From assembly GCF_000208865.1 (NCBI RefSeq), contig NC_018395.1, positions 124,001 to 188,000 on the forward strand: a DNA stretch of 64,000 nt. Reading direction: 5' to 3'. Below the pieces are notes generated by a model, which worked only from the letters and a program-made list of their open reading frames with translations, was not told the DNA's origin and made no database searches. The translations under genes and the position numbers were made by a program. This DNA is from Neospora caninum Liverpool. Its lineage: Eukaryota; Apicomplexa; Conoidasida; Eucoccidiorida; Sarcocystidae. Positions 24,915-37,085 of the stretch are shown in pieces; the first letter of the stretch is position 1; every line of letters begins with the position of its first letter.

Positions 24915-27900
24915 TCATTCGACGCAAAACGGCAGGGAAATCCCTGCAGCTTCACACTTGTCCAGCAGCAGAGACAGCCGGCTGTCGGGGGTCTGCGCTT
25001 CGCTCCACTCGTGCACGTTCACCGTCACAACCTGCAAACGGGAAGAAAGATCCGCAAGACAGGAGAAAAACAGTAAAAACAGCTGCGCTGGCGCGCACCA
25101 CTGCCGAACCGCTTCTGCATTGCCCCCGTCAGTACGACAGCGAAACCTTCCTCGCCAGAGACCTAAGAAGGCCTTGCACTTTCTGCCGCTCTGCGGCCTG
25201 CGCCTTCCCGCCATCGCATCGGGTGCTGCACTCCTGCGCTCTTCAGACTTTGTCATTTCCCTTCGCCCGTCTCGGGTCGGACGTTAGGCGCCCCTCGAAG
25301 TTACCACGGAGAGACTGTTCCACCAACCCGATTGGGCCGGTCATCATCAAAGACGTATATATATACATATATATGTATTATATCACCTAGACGTCATGTT
25401 TATCCTTAGAATCGGAATGGTTTGTCTCCCCTTGCCCTCGCCAGCTGTTTGCGCAAGGGCTGCATTTTGTCCCCTCCACAAAGCGTACCTGCCATCCGCG
25501 GCGCTTGAGGGCTCGCAGCCTCAAAAGGTTCACGCCGGTGTCGAAGTGCGTAGTTTGCCAGCTGGGCAGCGTCTTGAGGCCGTCATTCTCGCCGAGGACG
25601 AGCAGTCCAAATCGCTGCTTTTCGCGGGGCTCCATGAACGTTCTGCGCCCCCAAGCTGTTTCGTCGGGCCGACGGCCATCCAGGAACTCGAGGTGGACAC
25701 ACTGGGGTGTCCTGGTTTTGGCGGAGCACGCCAGCAACGCATCGTCTGTCTCTGAGAGTGAAGAGAAGGCACGGGGAACCGACGCGTCTCGGGCTCCAAT
25801 CCACGGCGCCACAGTGTCTCTGGCCTTCTCAGCTGAGCTCCGCGGTCGCGTGACGTCGTCCTCAGGGCTGCACGGCACAAACGCCCGACTCCGAATGCCT
25901 GCTGATAAAAGAAGGCCTGTAAAGAAGGAAAACACCCAGAGCAACGCAGGCAGGTGGAGGGACGGCAGCAAAACGCGCAGGCGAGGAGGGGGCGGCTGAA
26001 CAATCGGGAAAAGGCGCAACCCAGCTTCGCACGACGAAAAAACGAGCATAACCCACATCAACGAGTCGGTTGTCTCCCTCCCCTCTCTGGTACACTTCCT
26101 TGCTCCCTTCCTCTCGTTGCCCGTCTCCCGAGTTGTCCTGTTGTTCCTACGCTCTTCCCTCCACTATCCTCCGGCTTCCTTCTTCGTCTCACGACATTTT
26201 TTGGTTCCACTCTCTGTCGCGTGTCCCGCCCCGGCGCTCGCCTCTCCGTTTTTGCGCCTTCCCAAAGGCTCGTTGTTGTTCCTTTCTTTCCGCTACACGG
26301 TCGCCCCTCTCGTACCTTGCAGCTCCTGGACAATGGCCGAGATCGCTCGGTCCGCATCGACGCGGGGGTCGACTGCTGTGTTGGCCCAGGCCCTGACGAG
26401 AGGAAATTTCGACGACCGGCGAACTGCATGCGGCGCGTCCGCCAAGTACGTCGCTGCAATTTGATGCAGAAGGAAGAGAGGCTCGCGAATCTGAAAGATC
26501 GCAAGTCGGTCGTGTTGGCGGATGTCGTCGAGTGCATGCCATTCTTTGAACGAGGGCGGGGAAAAAGACTCAACGGGTTCTTCCTCTTCGTCTTGTCTTC
26601 CGGCCAGCTCGAGCGCGGCAGAGCTCGGCGCGTGGCCCACGCTGGACGCAGGCAGACTGGAGATAGGAGCCGTCGCTCTGGAGACACCCAGTCCAACGGA
26701 AGGCGACGCACTGCAGCCACTAGCGGCGACCCGAACTTGACGGGACAGCGGATTGAAAAGCGAGACAAAAGACGCCAAATAACCGGTGGCAGGCAGATGT
26801 GAGAACCGGAACGCGTCCCAGGAATCCAAGGCCGGGGGCGGAACGTCGATACACCAGAACAACTTGTCCAAATAGCTCGTCACGTGCACCTGCTGAACAT
26901 GCAGATTCGCCACTGCAGCGGACCAGAGCATCGCCAGCATGGTGGCGCGACCGTACTCGCCTCGGAATGCACTGAAAAACGCAAACCGGCCCAGAAAACA
27001 CAACCCAGACAAGGACAATCCAGATCAGCACACATTTCCCGCAAACCGTGCGTCAAAGTTAACGCGTGCACAGACTGCCACACGAGCAGTTGCAGGCACC
27101 GCCGTATTCCCTACCTCTTACCACGTGAGGGTACAACACCCCTACCCGTGCCTGGACCCTCTTCTCCTCTATTTCTATTACCGCATATGCGGAGAATATA
27201 TATAAATGAAAAAATACAATATAGATATATATATAGATGTGTGTATATTTATGTGGTAGCGCATGTCCGCAAACACCTCCTTGAGGGACACGAGAATCTT
27301 CGAGTTTTGTTCGCTTACTTGCCGTGGACAAAAACTTTGGCGCTGTTGATGTCCCAGGCAGAGAGCGCCTCTGTGGCGAACTCCGGCCGAAGCGCGTTCG
27401 CATACGCCAAGGGGAAAACGAGACTCAACGAGGAGTCGAGGCGCTTGAAGGAGGACCGGTCGCGAGACAACGAGGTGTCTATGCAGATCTGCAAACAGAC
27501 GCAGGGAGAAACCGGGTGGAAACAGCAAAACTCAAACACACGCGTCGAAAAGCCCCACGCGCCTCTGCGCATGCAGGGGAAAGGAAAGAAAGTCCAGAGG
27601 GTCGAGACAGGCTCTAGATCGCGAGGCAAGCGAGCGCGAGAGACAGCGTGAACCTCTCGCCAAGCACAGGCAATGGGCAAGGTCTGAGAATGGCGACAGC
27701 CAACCTCGCACGCGAAGAAAGTCGCTCGAGAGGAACCAGGCAACTTTAAGCTTGGTACCTATACCTGCAGGGATACGAGAACCATTTACATGTAAGTAGA
27801 AGATATGTGGAACTATTTCAACACATCCTACAAAAAGCCCCGCGCCTCGGGCTGAAGCGAGGGTGCACGGATTACCACTGCGAAGGTTTGCTACCACGAG

Positions 27901-30266
27901 AACCTTTGCATCAGCGACAACACGCAGAAGAGACAGTGCATGAATCAAGGCGAAGATAAAAGACGAAGAGCTTCCGCCTGGGAAAAAACCCAGGAAAACG
28001 CGGAGACACAAGTACCCGTGACCACCACTGCGCTGCCAAGACAGCGTTGCGCCCATCCCGGTGTATTCCCTTCTAACTGTCTATCTTGGTCCGATCATCT
28101 CTCTCTCCCTCGGTGTCCGTGTCTCGTCCTGCTCTCGCTTCCCCCCCCTCCCCCCCCCCTCCGTTGTCTCTTTTCACCCACTCCTCCCTTCCCGCTCGCT
28201 TCGCGCGCCTGTTTCCTCTGGCCTTCCGCGCCTGCGCGTCTCGTCTCTTTTCCCTCGTCCGCCTTCGCGTTGTGGTGTTCCGTACTCGGGTAATCTCTGG
28301 GTCGTAGACTCGCATCAGCTGCAGGGGGAGGAGCAGACGCTGCGCATGGAAAGCTCCGAGCTTCTGTACCGTGTGGCTGATCTCCGTGAGGCCGTTCTGA
28401 ACTTCGCAGTTGTTATCGTCGGCCATCTTCTCGCGGAGCGCCAAGGTCAGTTTCTTCGGGGTAAAGTTCGGCGAAGATGCGAAGCTAATCCAAATGAGGA
28501 ACCAGAGCGCCTCCTTCCTCGCGAAAAGAATGCCTGGAAACGACATCGTAACAGGCGAGCCCCACTACCACGTCCAGAAACGACTCGGCAACGATATCTA
28601 CAGAGAGAAGGATCCGTGGGACATGCAGATGCATGCGGAGAGAGAAACACCGCTTAACGAGATCGGGGTTAAATTAACCCAGAGGCAGCATCAGCATCTC
28701 CAATCTTCAAATGCAGTCACGAAAGAAACAGATATATCCCGCAAGAACACAAACGCAAACGCGCTTGAATTCATGTGAAAACCAGGAGACTCGGAACGCA
28801 GGAGAGACCAGAGAGGCACGGCTGCCGGGGAATCCCGTTTTCGAAAGATCAGGGAACTGCAAGGCCACGCCGACGGCGAGTCGACTACGGAGGAGCGCAC
28901 GAGGCGCATGGTCAGGATCGGCTGCTCCGAGCTTCCTTTACCTTCGAGGGTTTTGCACACCGCCTCTTCCAGCAGGGGATACAAATGCGTGCGGAGACCG
29001 AAGGACGACAGGGAAGTGATGATGTCGCCGAGAGTCAAGGCAGATGCAACTGTGGTGAAGATGTTGGGACGCGCTTGCTCGCGACGCGGCTCCTCGCCCC
29101 TTCCCTTGGCGACCCCGGCGGTCTCCGTCCGCGTCTCGTTTAGCATGCGCGCGCTCTCTTCAGCTTCGCGCTGGGCCTGCCGAATCGCGTATAAGTGCTG
29201 CAGCGTCTCCAGGCGCATGCAGAGCGCGCGGGAGAGCTCCCGGAACGCCCGCGGAGTCCGCGCCGTCCGGTTCCCAATCAGGCCAAGGATTCTGCGGAGA
29301 CGCAAACGGAAGCGGCGAGAAACGGATGACGAGAGAAGGACAGGCACAACCCGAGAAAGCCAGGAAAACGCACACGAATCGGGTCCACAGCCGAATCGTG
29401 AAAGGATGCTCTGTGAACGCATCTCAAGGACGCGTGCAGAGACGAGTAATACATACATAAATATGTAAGTATAAAAAACTGTTTTACACACATAGCGCAG
29501 TATACTTCTACGTGTATACGTGTGGGTAGGGAAGCAAAGCGTTTTGAGGTTAACTGTGCATGTGAACTTTCACAGCCGCTTAGTACTTGGGCGCATATGC
29601 CTTCCTCATTTCGTCAGCTGGCTGCTTGTGAACTGCCGCGTGGAACGAGCGAGGATGGAATGACAAGCCAACCCACACATCCACGACTAAATCCGTACGC
29701 ACAAAAAGACACTTGAACGTATATACGCATATATATATATATATATATAGGGAGAGAGAGATCGACTGTCGATAGAGACACGTGGACACGCGAGAGGATG
29801 ATTGTGTCCGTGAAGACAAGGAAGCGTTCTTTTCGCGTACAAGCCGGAAGCATTGACGTCAAGCTTAGGAACGAAGCGGCGCATGGCGACGGCGGTTTGG
29901 CTGACGAGGGCCCGGTAGGGGGCGAGCTCGAGATGGGGATCCAGCGTTCGGCAGAGGCTGATCATCGTCCGGAGAAACGCCGGGTCATCGTACGTGTCCA
30001 CCTGAAATCACGCGCCGAAAAAAGAGAAAAATACACACCTCAAGCCTCCAGATCTCGCAAATCTGCCAATGTCTCTATACGCAAATACATACATAACAGA
30101 TACACATACACTTCCATACATACATATATCCATGCATAGCCACATACACATACCCATATCTATATCTATCTAACTATATATATATATATATATATATACA
30201 TCTAACTATATATATATATATATATATATACATCTAACTATATACATATATATATATATATACGTC

Positions 30267-30301
<35 letters not shown>

Positions 30302-33300
30302 GTATGCACAAATCCACGTGGGGTGGCCATTGACATTGGCTGCTTTAAGGTCAGGGCGTTTCTGGTGGTGTTTGGCTGTGCGTGTTTGCGGGGGCGTAGG
30401 AGAAATCAACCGTTTCCACATCCTGACGAATCGCAGCCCTTGGCTTCGCAGAGCCCAAGATGAGCTCCGAGGTCGTGGCCAGGCACTTTGCTGATTCTCT
30501 CAAATCGGCACCGATTTCTTCACTCGTCGCCATCACGCCTGTGTGCCGCTGGCGCTAAGGCCTCTCAACCCGCTGACTGGTGGAAACCGTTTTGCTTCTT
30601 CTCTTTCAAACAACTCTTACGGCTGCGCTGAGCCGCGGAAGCGCCGCGTCGAAGAAGACGCGATGGGAGACGCTGGACCGGTGCATGGCTGCCGTCGCCA
30701 GGTAGAGCAGCGGATCACTGATTTTGTCGACGCAGGCAGTCACCTCGTTCGCGTGCTTATCTGATAGCAGACACATTGCGAAGATACACAGAGATCTGCA
30801 GAAAAATTTGCGCGTCTCGCGGCTCAACTCGAGACGACGCTCCCGACTCTGCTCCGGTTCGCGTGGTCCTGGCAGACGTGGTGCATCCGCAGCGGGCGGA
30901 TTCGCGAAGGGAGAAAGCGCGAGAAGGCCCCGGGCGTTCCAGCGCACGCGTACCGGCGAAAGCCAGGAGAAAGCAAAGAGACACACTGGGGGGGGAGGGG
31001 GGGAGGGGCGGACACGCGAAATGCGCCGAAAGAAGAACGCGAAAGGAAGAGGTGTTTGGACTCCCTGCAGCATCTTGGCATTTGACGCTTGCAGAAACGG
31101 CTGCCTGCGCGAATGCCAAACGCGCAAGCAACCTCAGCTCTCCAGGTCGCGGCGCCAGCGGCGGTCGGAGACACATAGAATAAGACCGCAGGAGACACTT
31201 TGTGGACCGCAGCGAGAGTTTAACCTGGAAACGGTGTGTCGCTCGCTTTCTGGCTGCAGCGGGGGGACGGCCAGTGTCGAGCCTCGAGGATGAGAACGCG
31301 TGCATGCTTTCCTTCGCGAAAAAAACTGCTTGCAAGGCCCTCTCGTGCGCTGGTTCGTGCGCAGCAGGAAGCCCCACGAGAGTGCCCCAAAGCCGGAGAG
31401 AGGCGCGCGGTCGTCACTCGCCACGGCTCAGCAGCCTTTGGCCCAGCTGGACCTTCAGCGTGGCGCACACTTGACCCTCACAGAACAAGGCGAGAAGAAA
31501 GACGCGCGGAGGGAGGGGACAAAAAGAAGCAGGGCGGATTTCCTTCCCCAGCCGCGAGACTGAAGCGCCCGATGTGCCGGCACCGGCAGAACGGTGCGAG
31601 GCGAGACTCGACATGGGGCAGGCGAGGCAAATACGAACGAACCAAATGGAGAAAAGACGCGGAACCACGGAGAAAAGATGCGGAACAGAAGCGAAGATGC
31701 GAAGCGAACAGAGAGAGCAACATGGCTTTCGTACCTATCAAGTGCTGAACAGCAAGGCCGTATCGGCCGCACTCGAAAAGAAAGAAGACGATATCATGCG
31801 GCCACAAATGCTTCGACTCGTCGCTGACGACATGAAGAAGTTTCTCGCTGTAGAGTCCCATGCGGCCGAACCCTCGGAGAATCTCGACTTGAAGGCACGT
31901 CGCCCATCGCGTTGGAGAAGGCCACCCTGTCGAATCCTCCGGCGACATCTGCGTTTCGTTCTCGTCTCCGCGTCTCGGCTCCTCTCGGCCTTCCTTATTT
32001 CCTGCGTCTCCCTGCTCGGGGAGGAGCTGACACTGCGCAGCAGGCGCCGTGGCCGGGGCCTCGTCTGGGAAGCTGTCCAAGACTTTCCCACCGTTTTCCT
32101 TTCTGGCTAAGCCTTCGCTCGAGGCACGCCGACCCGCGGGAGAAGCGAGGAACTCCTCACGAGCTGTACGTACTGCCTGTGCTACTCCTGGACACCGAGG
32201 CGCCACCCAGCACGTGAGCGAAGGTCCGGAACCTGGCGAAGAGGCAGCAGACGAAGAAAAGGACGTAGACGACGCAGGAGAGGAGAAAGAGGACGAAGAA
32301 CGGGGAGAGGCACACGCCGGGGAAGGAAGATCCGGAGACGGAGAAGAGGCTGGGGAGGAAAGGAGCGCTCGTCGGACTTGCATTTCGACGTGGATCGCGC
32401 TGAAGACCGCAGGACACACAGACACAGAGCCTCTGATTCGCCGGTTTTCTCACGTGAACGAGAGGGTGGTAGGAGCGAAGAGGGGGGGCATGCGATACAA
32501 ACACACGAGCCGAAACACGCCCACGGCAAAAAGACCCCATCGGCAGGGGGGATCGAGCACGCCCGACATGCAGAGTCGAGACGCGCGCGAACGTCGCTGT
32601 CTTGTCTTTCTCCTTGTTCTCCCTTGGCCGTGGTGCTTTCTGCAGGAGCCTTTTTGTTTCCTGTCCTGGTTTCTCAGCCTCTCTCTCTGCTCTCTCTGCT
32701 CGGACCGACCGCCTACTTCATAACGACAGGAGCGAAGTGAAGCAGCACCCGTCGCTGCGCCAAGTCGCAAAGAAGAAGAACAATGTTTTTCAGTTCCTCC
32801 AGCAGAGACACCGCGAGCACCCAGTCGCGTCTCTCTCGGTCGGTCCCTCGAGCTGCGACTCCTGCATGGCCTCCACGCAGAGACGAAGCAGAGAGAGAAG
32901 AACCGGAAGCAACGGTGACAGCAGCCGAGTCTCGCGAGGATGCCTCCGGTTGCGGGCACGTGGATTCGGGTCTTTCAGAGTCGTGCTCGCGCTGTCGCGT
33001 CGCCCGCAGCTCCTCAGATGGGTGTGGAAAGTTGCCCCTGAATCTGTCGAAAACCTGAAGCGACTGCGAAGCCACCCGGCGCAGATGAGGAAGAAACACA
33101 AAGGTGAGGTACCGCTCAAAGTCCGTCATTTCTGGCGGGTGGCCCTCGCCGCGCTTGAGGTCGTGGAGCCCAACTAGCCACGCCCGAAGAATCCGGCGCC
33201 ACCGGCTCGCGACGACTGCGAGGAGCCGCCGCTGGAACCGCAGATCCGCGAGGAACACGGACGCCAGTGTCTCGTGTGGATGCGGAGTGACCAAAACGAT

Positions 33301-35034
33301 TTCAGACGAGAGAGAGAGCGAAGACGCACAGACACTGGCCGAGGCGCAGGACGCGGAAGTAGAAGGCCGAGGTTGGTTTCCCTGTCGCAGAAACGCCTCG
33401 GCGAATTGCAGCTTCCACAAAGCCGCCAGTTCGCCGTGGTTCCGGTGGTTCCCGCCTGTCTCCTTTTCCTGTTGCAGGAGAGCCTTTGTGATCTTTCCGA
33501 GAAAGGCCTCGAGCGAGGCATTCGCGGCCATGTCTTCCAGATTCTTGAAGAGACGCGTTTCCCTCTCTTCCCGCAAGCTCCGTGCGCCCGCGCCGAGGCT
33601 CTTCTCTCCACTTTCGTCTCCCCTTATTTCTCGACGCGCTTCGACTTCGGCGCCGCCTCTGTCGACACCTTCGGTTGAGGCTCGCGTCTCCTCTGTCGTT
33701 TCTCTTCTCTCTTCTGACACTTTATCTCTGCGTCCTTCGCAGCTACTTTCGGCCTTCATACACCCCGTAGGGCGGAACGGCCGAGCACCCTCGTCTTCGC
33801 CCCCGCTTTTTCGTTCTCTGCTTTCCGTCAGAGGATCCACAGAGGCTCGACGCATTGAGCATTCTGTCTCCTCGGCATGCCGAGAAGGCGGCTCCGATGG
33901 TGGCTTTCTTGTCTCCGTTTCCCTCTCGTCTTGGAGGCGAGCTGCGCTCAAGGCCGCAGGTGCACAAGAGAGCGAGATGCCGGATGGGGAGAGCAGAGAG
34001 ACGTCAGGAAGAGCGAGGAGTTGCCTCAGCACTCCTCGACCTATTTCTTGTTTTATCTCCTCCTTTTTCCTCCGTTTTTCGAGCCGCCGCTGCCACGCCG
34101 GTGTAGCAGACAAATGCGCAGCTGGTGACGCCTCAGCATCGCTGGAGGCTGTGTGGAGACACGGAGACGAAGGGCGAGAAGAGAACGAAGTCAGCGCACC
34201 TGCAACAGCTGCAGCGGCTCCAAAGGAAGAAGTCGAAGACGACGCAGAGAGAGGAGAAGAAGGCGAAGAAGAAGGGGATTCGCGGGAGGAAGGAGTGGCG
34301 ACGACCGCTCCGGCAGCTCCAAATGCTGAAGGAGACGAGGCAGAGAATGAAGACGGCGAGACAGGGATGTGAGAAGTTGGAGCGGAAACGGAGATACGGG
34401 GAGAGGAAGAAGCGAGACTCAGTGCGCCTGCTTCTCGCGCATGCAGCCGGCTCGTTGAAGAAAAGAGAAGACGATGACAAGCATTGGAAGGCCCATTCAT
34501 TCCACTAGCGGCCTTGCTCCGGCGACAAAAACAAGGAGAGAAGGAAGACGAGAAGGAAGACGAGGACCAGGAAGCAACCGAGCGACAGAAAGAAGAGAGG
34601 GGAGACTGTAGACTGTGTTGGAGTTTTACCCCAGAATCAGGACACGAGAAGAAGGAAGATCTCGCCAAGGGAGCTCGGTGGCGCGTCGAAGAACAGAGAT
34701 CGACGGAGGACGACGCAGGAGACAGCGGGCTTTCTTCTTTTCCCCTCCAGCGTCTCGAGGCGAGACGCGGTGAGGGAGAAAACGACGAGACAGCGAGAGA
34801 GAGACACGAAGAAGCGAGAGCTGACGCGCATGCACAGCATGGCGTGGCGGGGCGACCGGTGCGGAGACCAGAAGACGGCGAATCCAAGAGGCAAGAAGAG
34901 AAAGACACAGAACCCCTGGAGAGGCGCAGGGACGAACGGCGGTGTTTTTCCAGGAACGCCACCCGGACGTGTCTGCTTCGTTGAGGGCCACGACTGCATG
35001 CAGGCCGCTGCATGCTGATGCGGCTTCCCTGCAT
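24915..35034 (-). CDS. RAP-domain protein with helical repeats, probably an organellar RNA-binding protein (11 exons)
   Basis: Inferred exons in transcript order: 35034-32717, 32399-31735, 30760-30621, about 30548-30411 (tentative), 30001-29841, 29291-28942, 28533-28286, 27488-27319, 26971-26316, 25916-25489 and 25031-24915, giving about 1,796 residues. Phases agree at every junction except the 3/4 join, where no convincing acceptor was found. The N-terminus is rich in Arg and Ser with no acidic residue in the first 28, as in mitochondrial presequences. Residues to about 770 are mostly Ser-rich low complexity. From about 880 there are helical blocks such as [16 protein letters not shown] and [10 protein letters not shown], typical of apicomplexan HPR/RAP proteins. 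The RAP domain (about 1690-1780) starts [11 protein letters not shown] and ends [17 protein letters not shown], split by the last intron. RAP proteins act in organelle RNA processing or ribosome assembly; the target here is unknown. Confidence 0.8.
30171..30301. repeat. Composite (TA)n array with TCTAACTA spacers in RAP intron 4
   Basis: Runs of TA are punctuated by ACATCTAACTA (two copies at similar spacing), then TACGTCTACA and a final long TA run. The array lies between the tentative exon 4 and exon 5 of the RAP gene. A shorter TA run is in the next intron at 29729-29749. Confidence 0.9.
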
Positions 35035-35429
35035 TTTTGACTCCGAAAAAAGAGCGGTAGGGCGAGTCTGTTTCGTTGCTCAGGGACAGTAGTCCCGAGA
35101 TAGCCCGTGGAGCGTGGCACACGAGCGAGGGAAGAAGCAGGCTGCAGCAGCGTCAGCAAGGGCGAGGAGGTAGGCGCGGGTTGCTTTGACGAAGTTGGAG
35201 ACAGAACAGACGTTCTGTGAAGACGATCCTGTTTCTAAAGAGAGAGGTGATTCCTTCGAGGTTTTAAGCGAGCGAGTGCGGCGGGAGATGGAGCCTTTCT
35301 CCGATGCAAAATGTGGAAAATCAGAGGCGAGGGAGAGTACAGAGAGAGGGGAGAGCAAACAACGAGGTGAGGAGGAAGGAACTGAACACATATTTTCGCT
35401 CGCGCGGGCGCGCTCTGCGCGGACAGGCT

Positions 35430-35600
35430 GAGGCAGCTAGAAGGACAGAAAGAGAAAAGAGGAAGGAGGAGGAGAGAAAAAGCGAGAGAAAGGGAAAAGA
35501 GGGGGAGAGGAAGGAAAAGAGAGAAACAGCGAGGAAGAGGCAAACGAGACTCAAAGGAGGAGAGAAAAGGAAGGACAGAGAAAAGGAAGGACAGGATAAT
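35430..35600. repeat. Purine-rich (GAAA/GGAA) low-complexity tract
   Basis: Almost pure A/G on the plus strand, so pyrimidine-rich in the direction of the RAP gene, about 400-560 bp upstream of its start codon. Pyrimidine-rich leaders are common near coccidian starts, but I cannot place a transcription start. Confidence 0.6.
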
Positions 35601-35800
35601 TTGAGATTTTCAGGGTGGCCCCACAAAAAAAACCAGCTAGGTGAGAAGACAGCAGAAAAGAGAAAAGGCCCGAGGCATCCTTTGCCTTCGCCTCATCCGG
35701 GTGAACAGGGAAAGTGCGCCTAAGGGTTTATCTCCTTCAGTTTTTCCTTGGGTAAACGCTGTTTCTAAAAAAACGTTTGTTTCCCGAAAGGTCGTGGCCA

Positions 35801-35814
35801 TGCATGCGCATGCA
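35801..35814. promoter_or_regulatory. Palindrome TGCATGCGCATGCA, candidate ApiAP2 binding element
   Basis: A perfect 14-bp palindrome made of TGCATGC and GCATGCA, about 770 bp upstream of the RAP start codon. TGCATGC is an established cis-element bound by ApiAP2 factors in apicomplexans. Use at this site is inferred only. Confidence 0.4.
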
Positions 35815-37020
35815 GAAAAAACGAGACAGGCAGCAGAAGACACGGGAGAAAGCAGAAGAGAGAAGAACACAAGCAGACGTACAAATACCACTATATGGAG
35901 GTATCGAGCCTCACTCCTTTTCCCTGTTCTTCCCTTCCTTCTTTTTCTCCGCCGGCATCCGAGAGGAGCAGTGAGATGAAATCGCGTCGCTGCCGCCAAC
36001 CGGACGAAACGCGCAAACTTGACTCAGCATCTTTGCGAGAGAAAAACCCGAACAAAGCGTGTGCTCCTGCCTGTTTTTTCGCCTCTTCTGGGCGATTCTT
36101 GAAAAGAGGATACACACCAGGGTCTCTGGGAGAGAGAAAGCTGTCGCGCTGACGCAGGAAAGGAGACAAAGTGTCTTTTTGCCTCTGGAGAATTTCAGGC
36201 ACCGAGGCAAACCGACCGCAACGCTGACCCTCGAAAGAGAGAATGACAAATGGTCCAAGCATTGTGTCTCTTTCTGTTAAGGAAAGCGACAAAGGGGAGC
36301 GCATGAGAGGGAGCTATCTGCAGCCGTGATTCTCTGGTGCACTTTGCAGCTCTCTCGTATTGCGTTCACCATTGTCCCAATTACCTCAGTCGTGTCAGGT
36401 TTGAGCTTCTATCCCGCCCAATCTAAAAAGTTATGGCTATTTGTTTGATGAGCGGGGTGGTTACGTGAGTCACGCTCTATGCAATCAGTGAAGAATCTCT
36501 TGATATCCATATAGGGGGGAGGGGAGGCACGAATAGCGCACAACGTTTTGGGGTCGGCACACGAAGGCTGTGAGTCCTTTGTTTACAGCTCGTGGCGTTA
36601 CTTTTTCAGGGTCAAGTGCGGCTATATTCAGTCGTTCGAGTTCACACCGGTTTCAGATGGTATGACATTTAGCAGTGCGCCTCTGAAAGTCCAAACGTCG
36701 ATTGCTCGCGCGCCCTTTTTAGAGTCTCCGCATTTGAGAGAGAGAAGGGGAATGAGGCAACTCGTGAAAAAAAGAAAAGAAAGCAGAGAAACGCAGAGCT
36801 GCTCACAACACGTGCTAAAGCACACCTGGCGTTTTCTCTCAGCCTCCTGAACAGGCGTCTCGACCAAAGGAATGTGCACCACACACAGACAGATCTATAC
36901 ACGTATATCAGGAGACACAGATACACAGAGATCAATACACACAAATAAAATATGTAGTTACAGATAGGTAGAGGTAGATATACGGTCACCGAGATGCATA
37001 CAGAAAGGCATACGTACATG

Positions 37021-37038
37021 TATATACATATATATATG

Positions 37039-37082
<44 letters not shown>
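37021..37082. repeat. (TA)n microsatellite, intergenic
   Basis: A nearly pure TA run of about 40 bases, preceded by ATATGTATGTATATA. It lies in the spacer between the RAP and HEAT-repeat genes. Confidence 0.9.
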
Positions 37083-37085
<3 letters not shown>

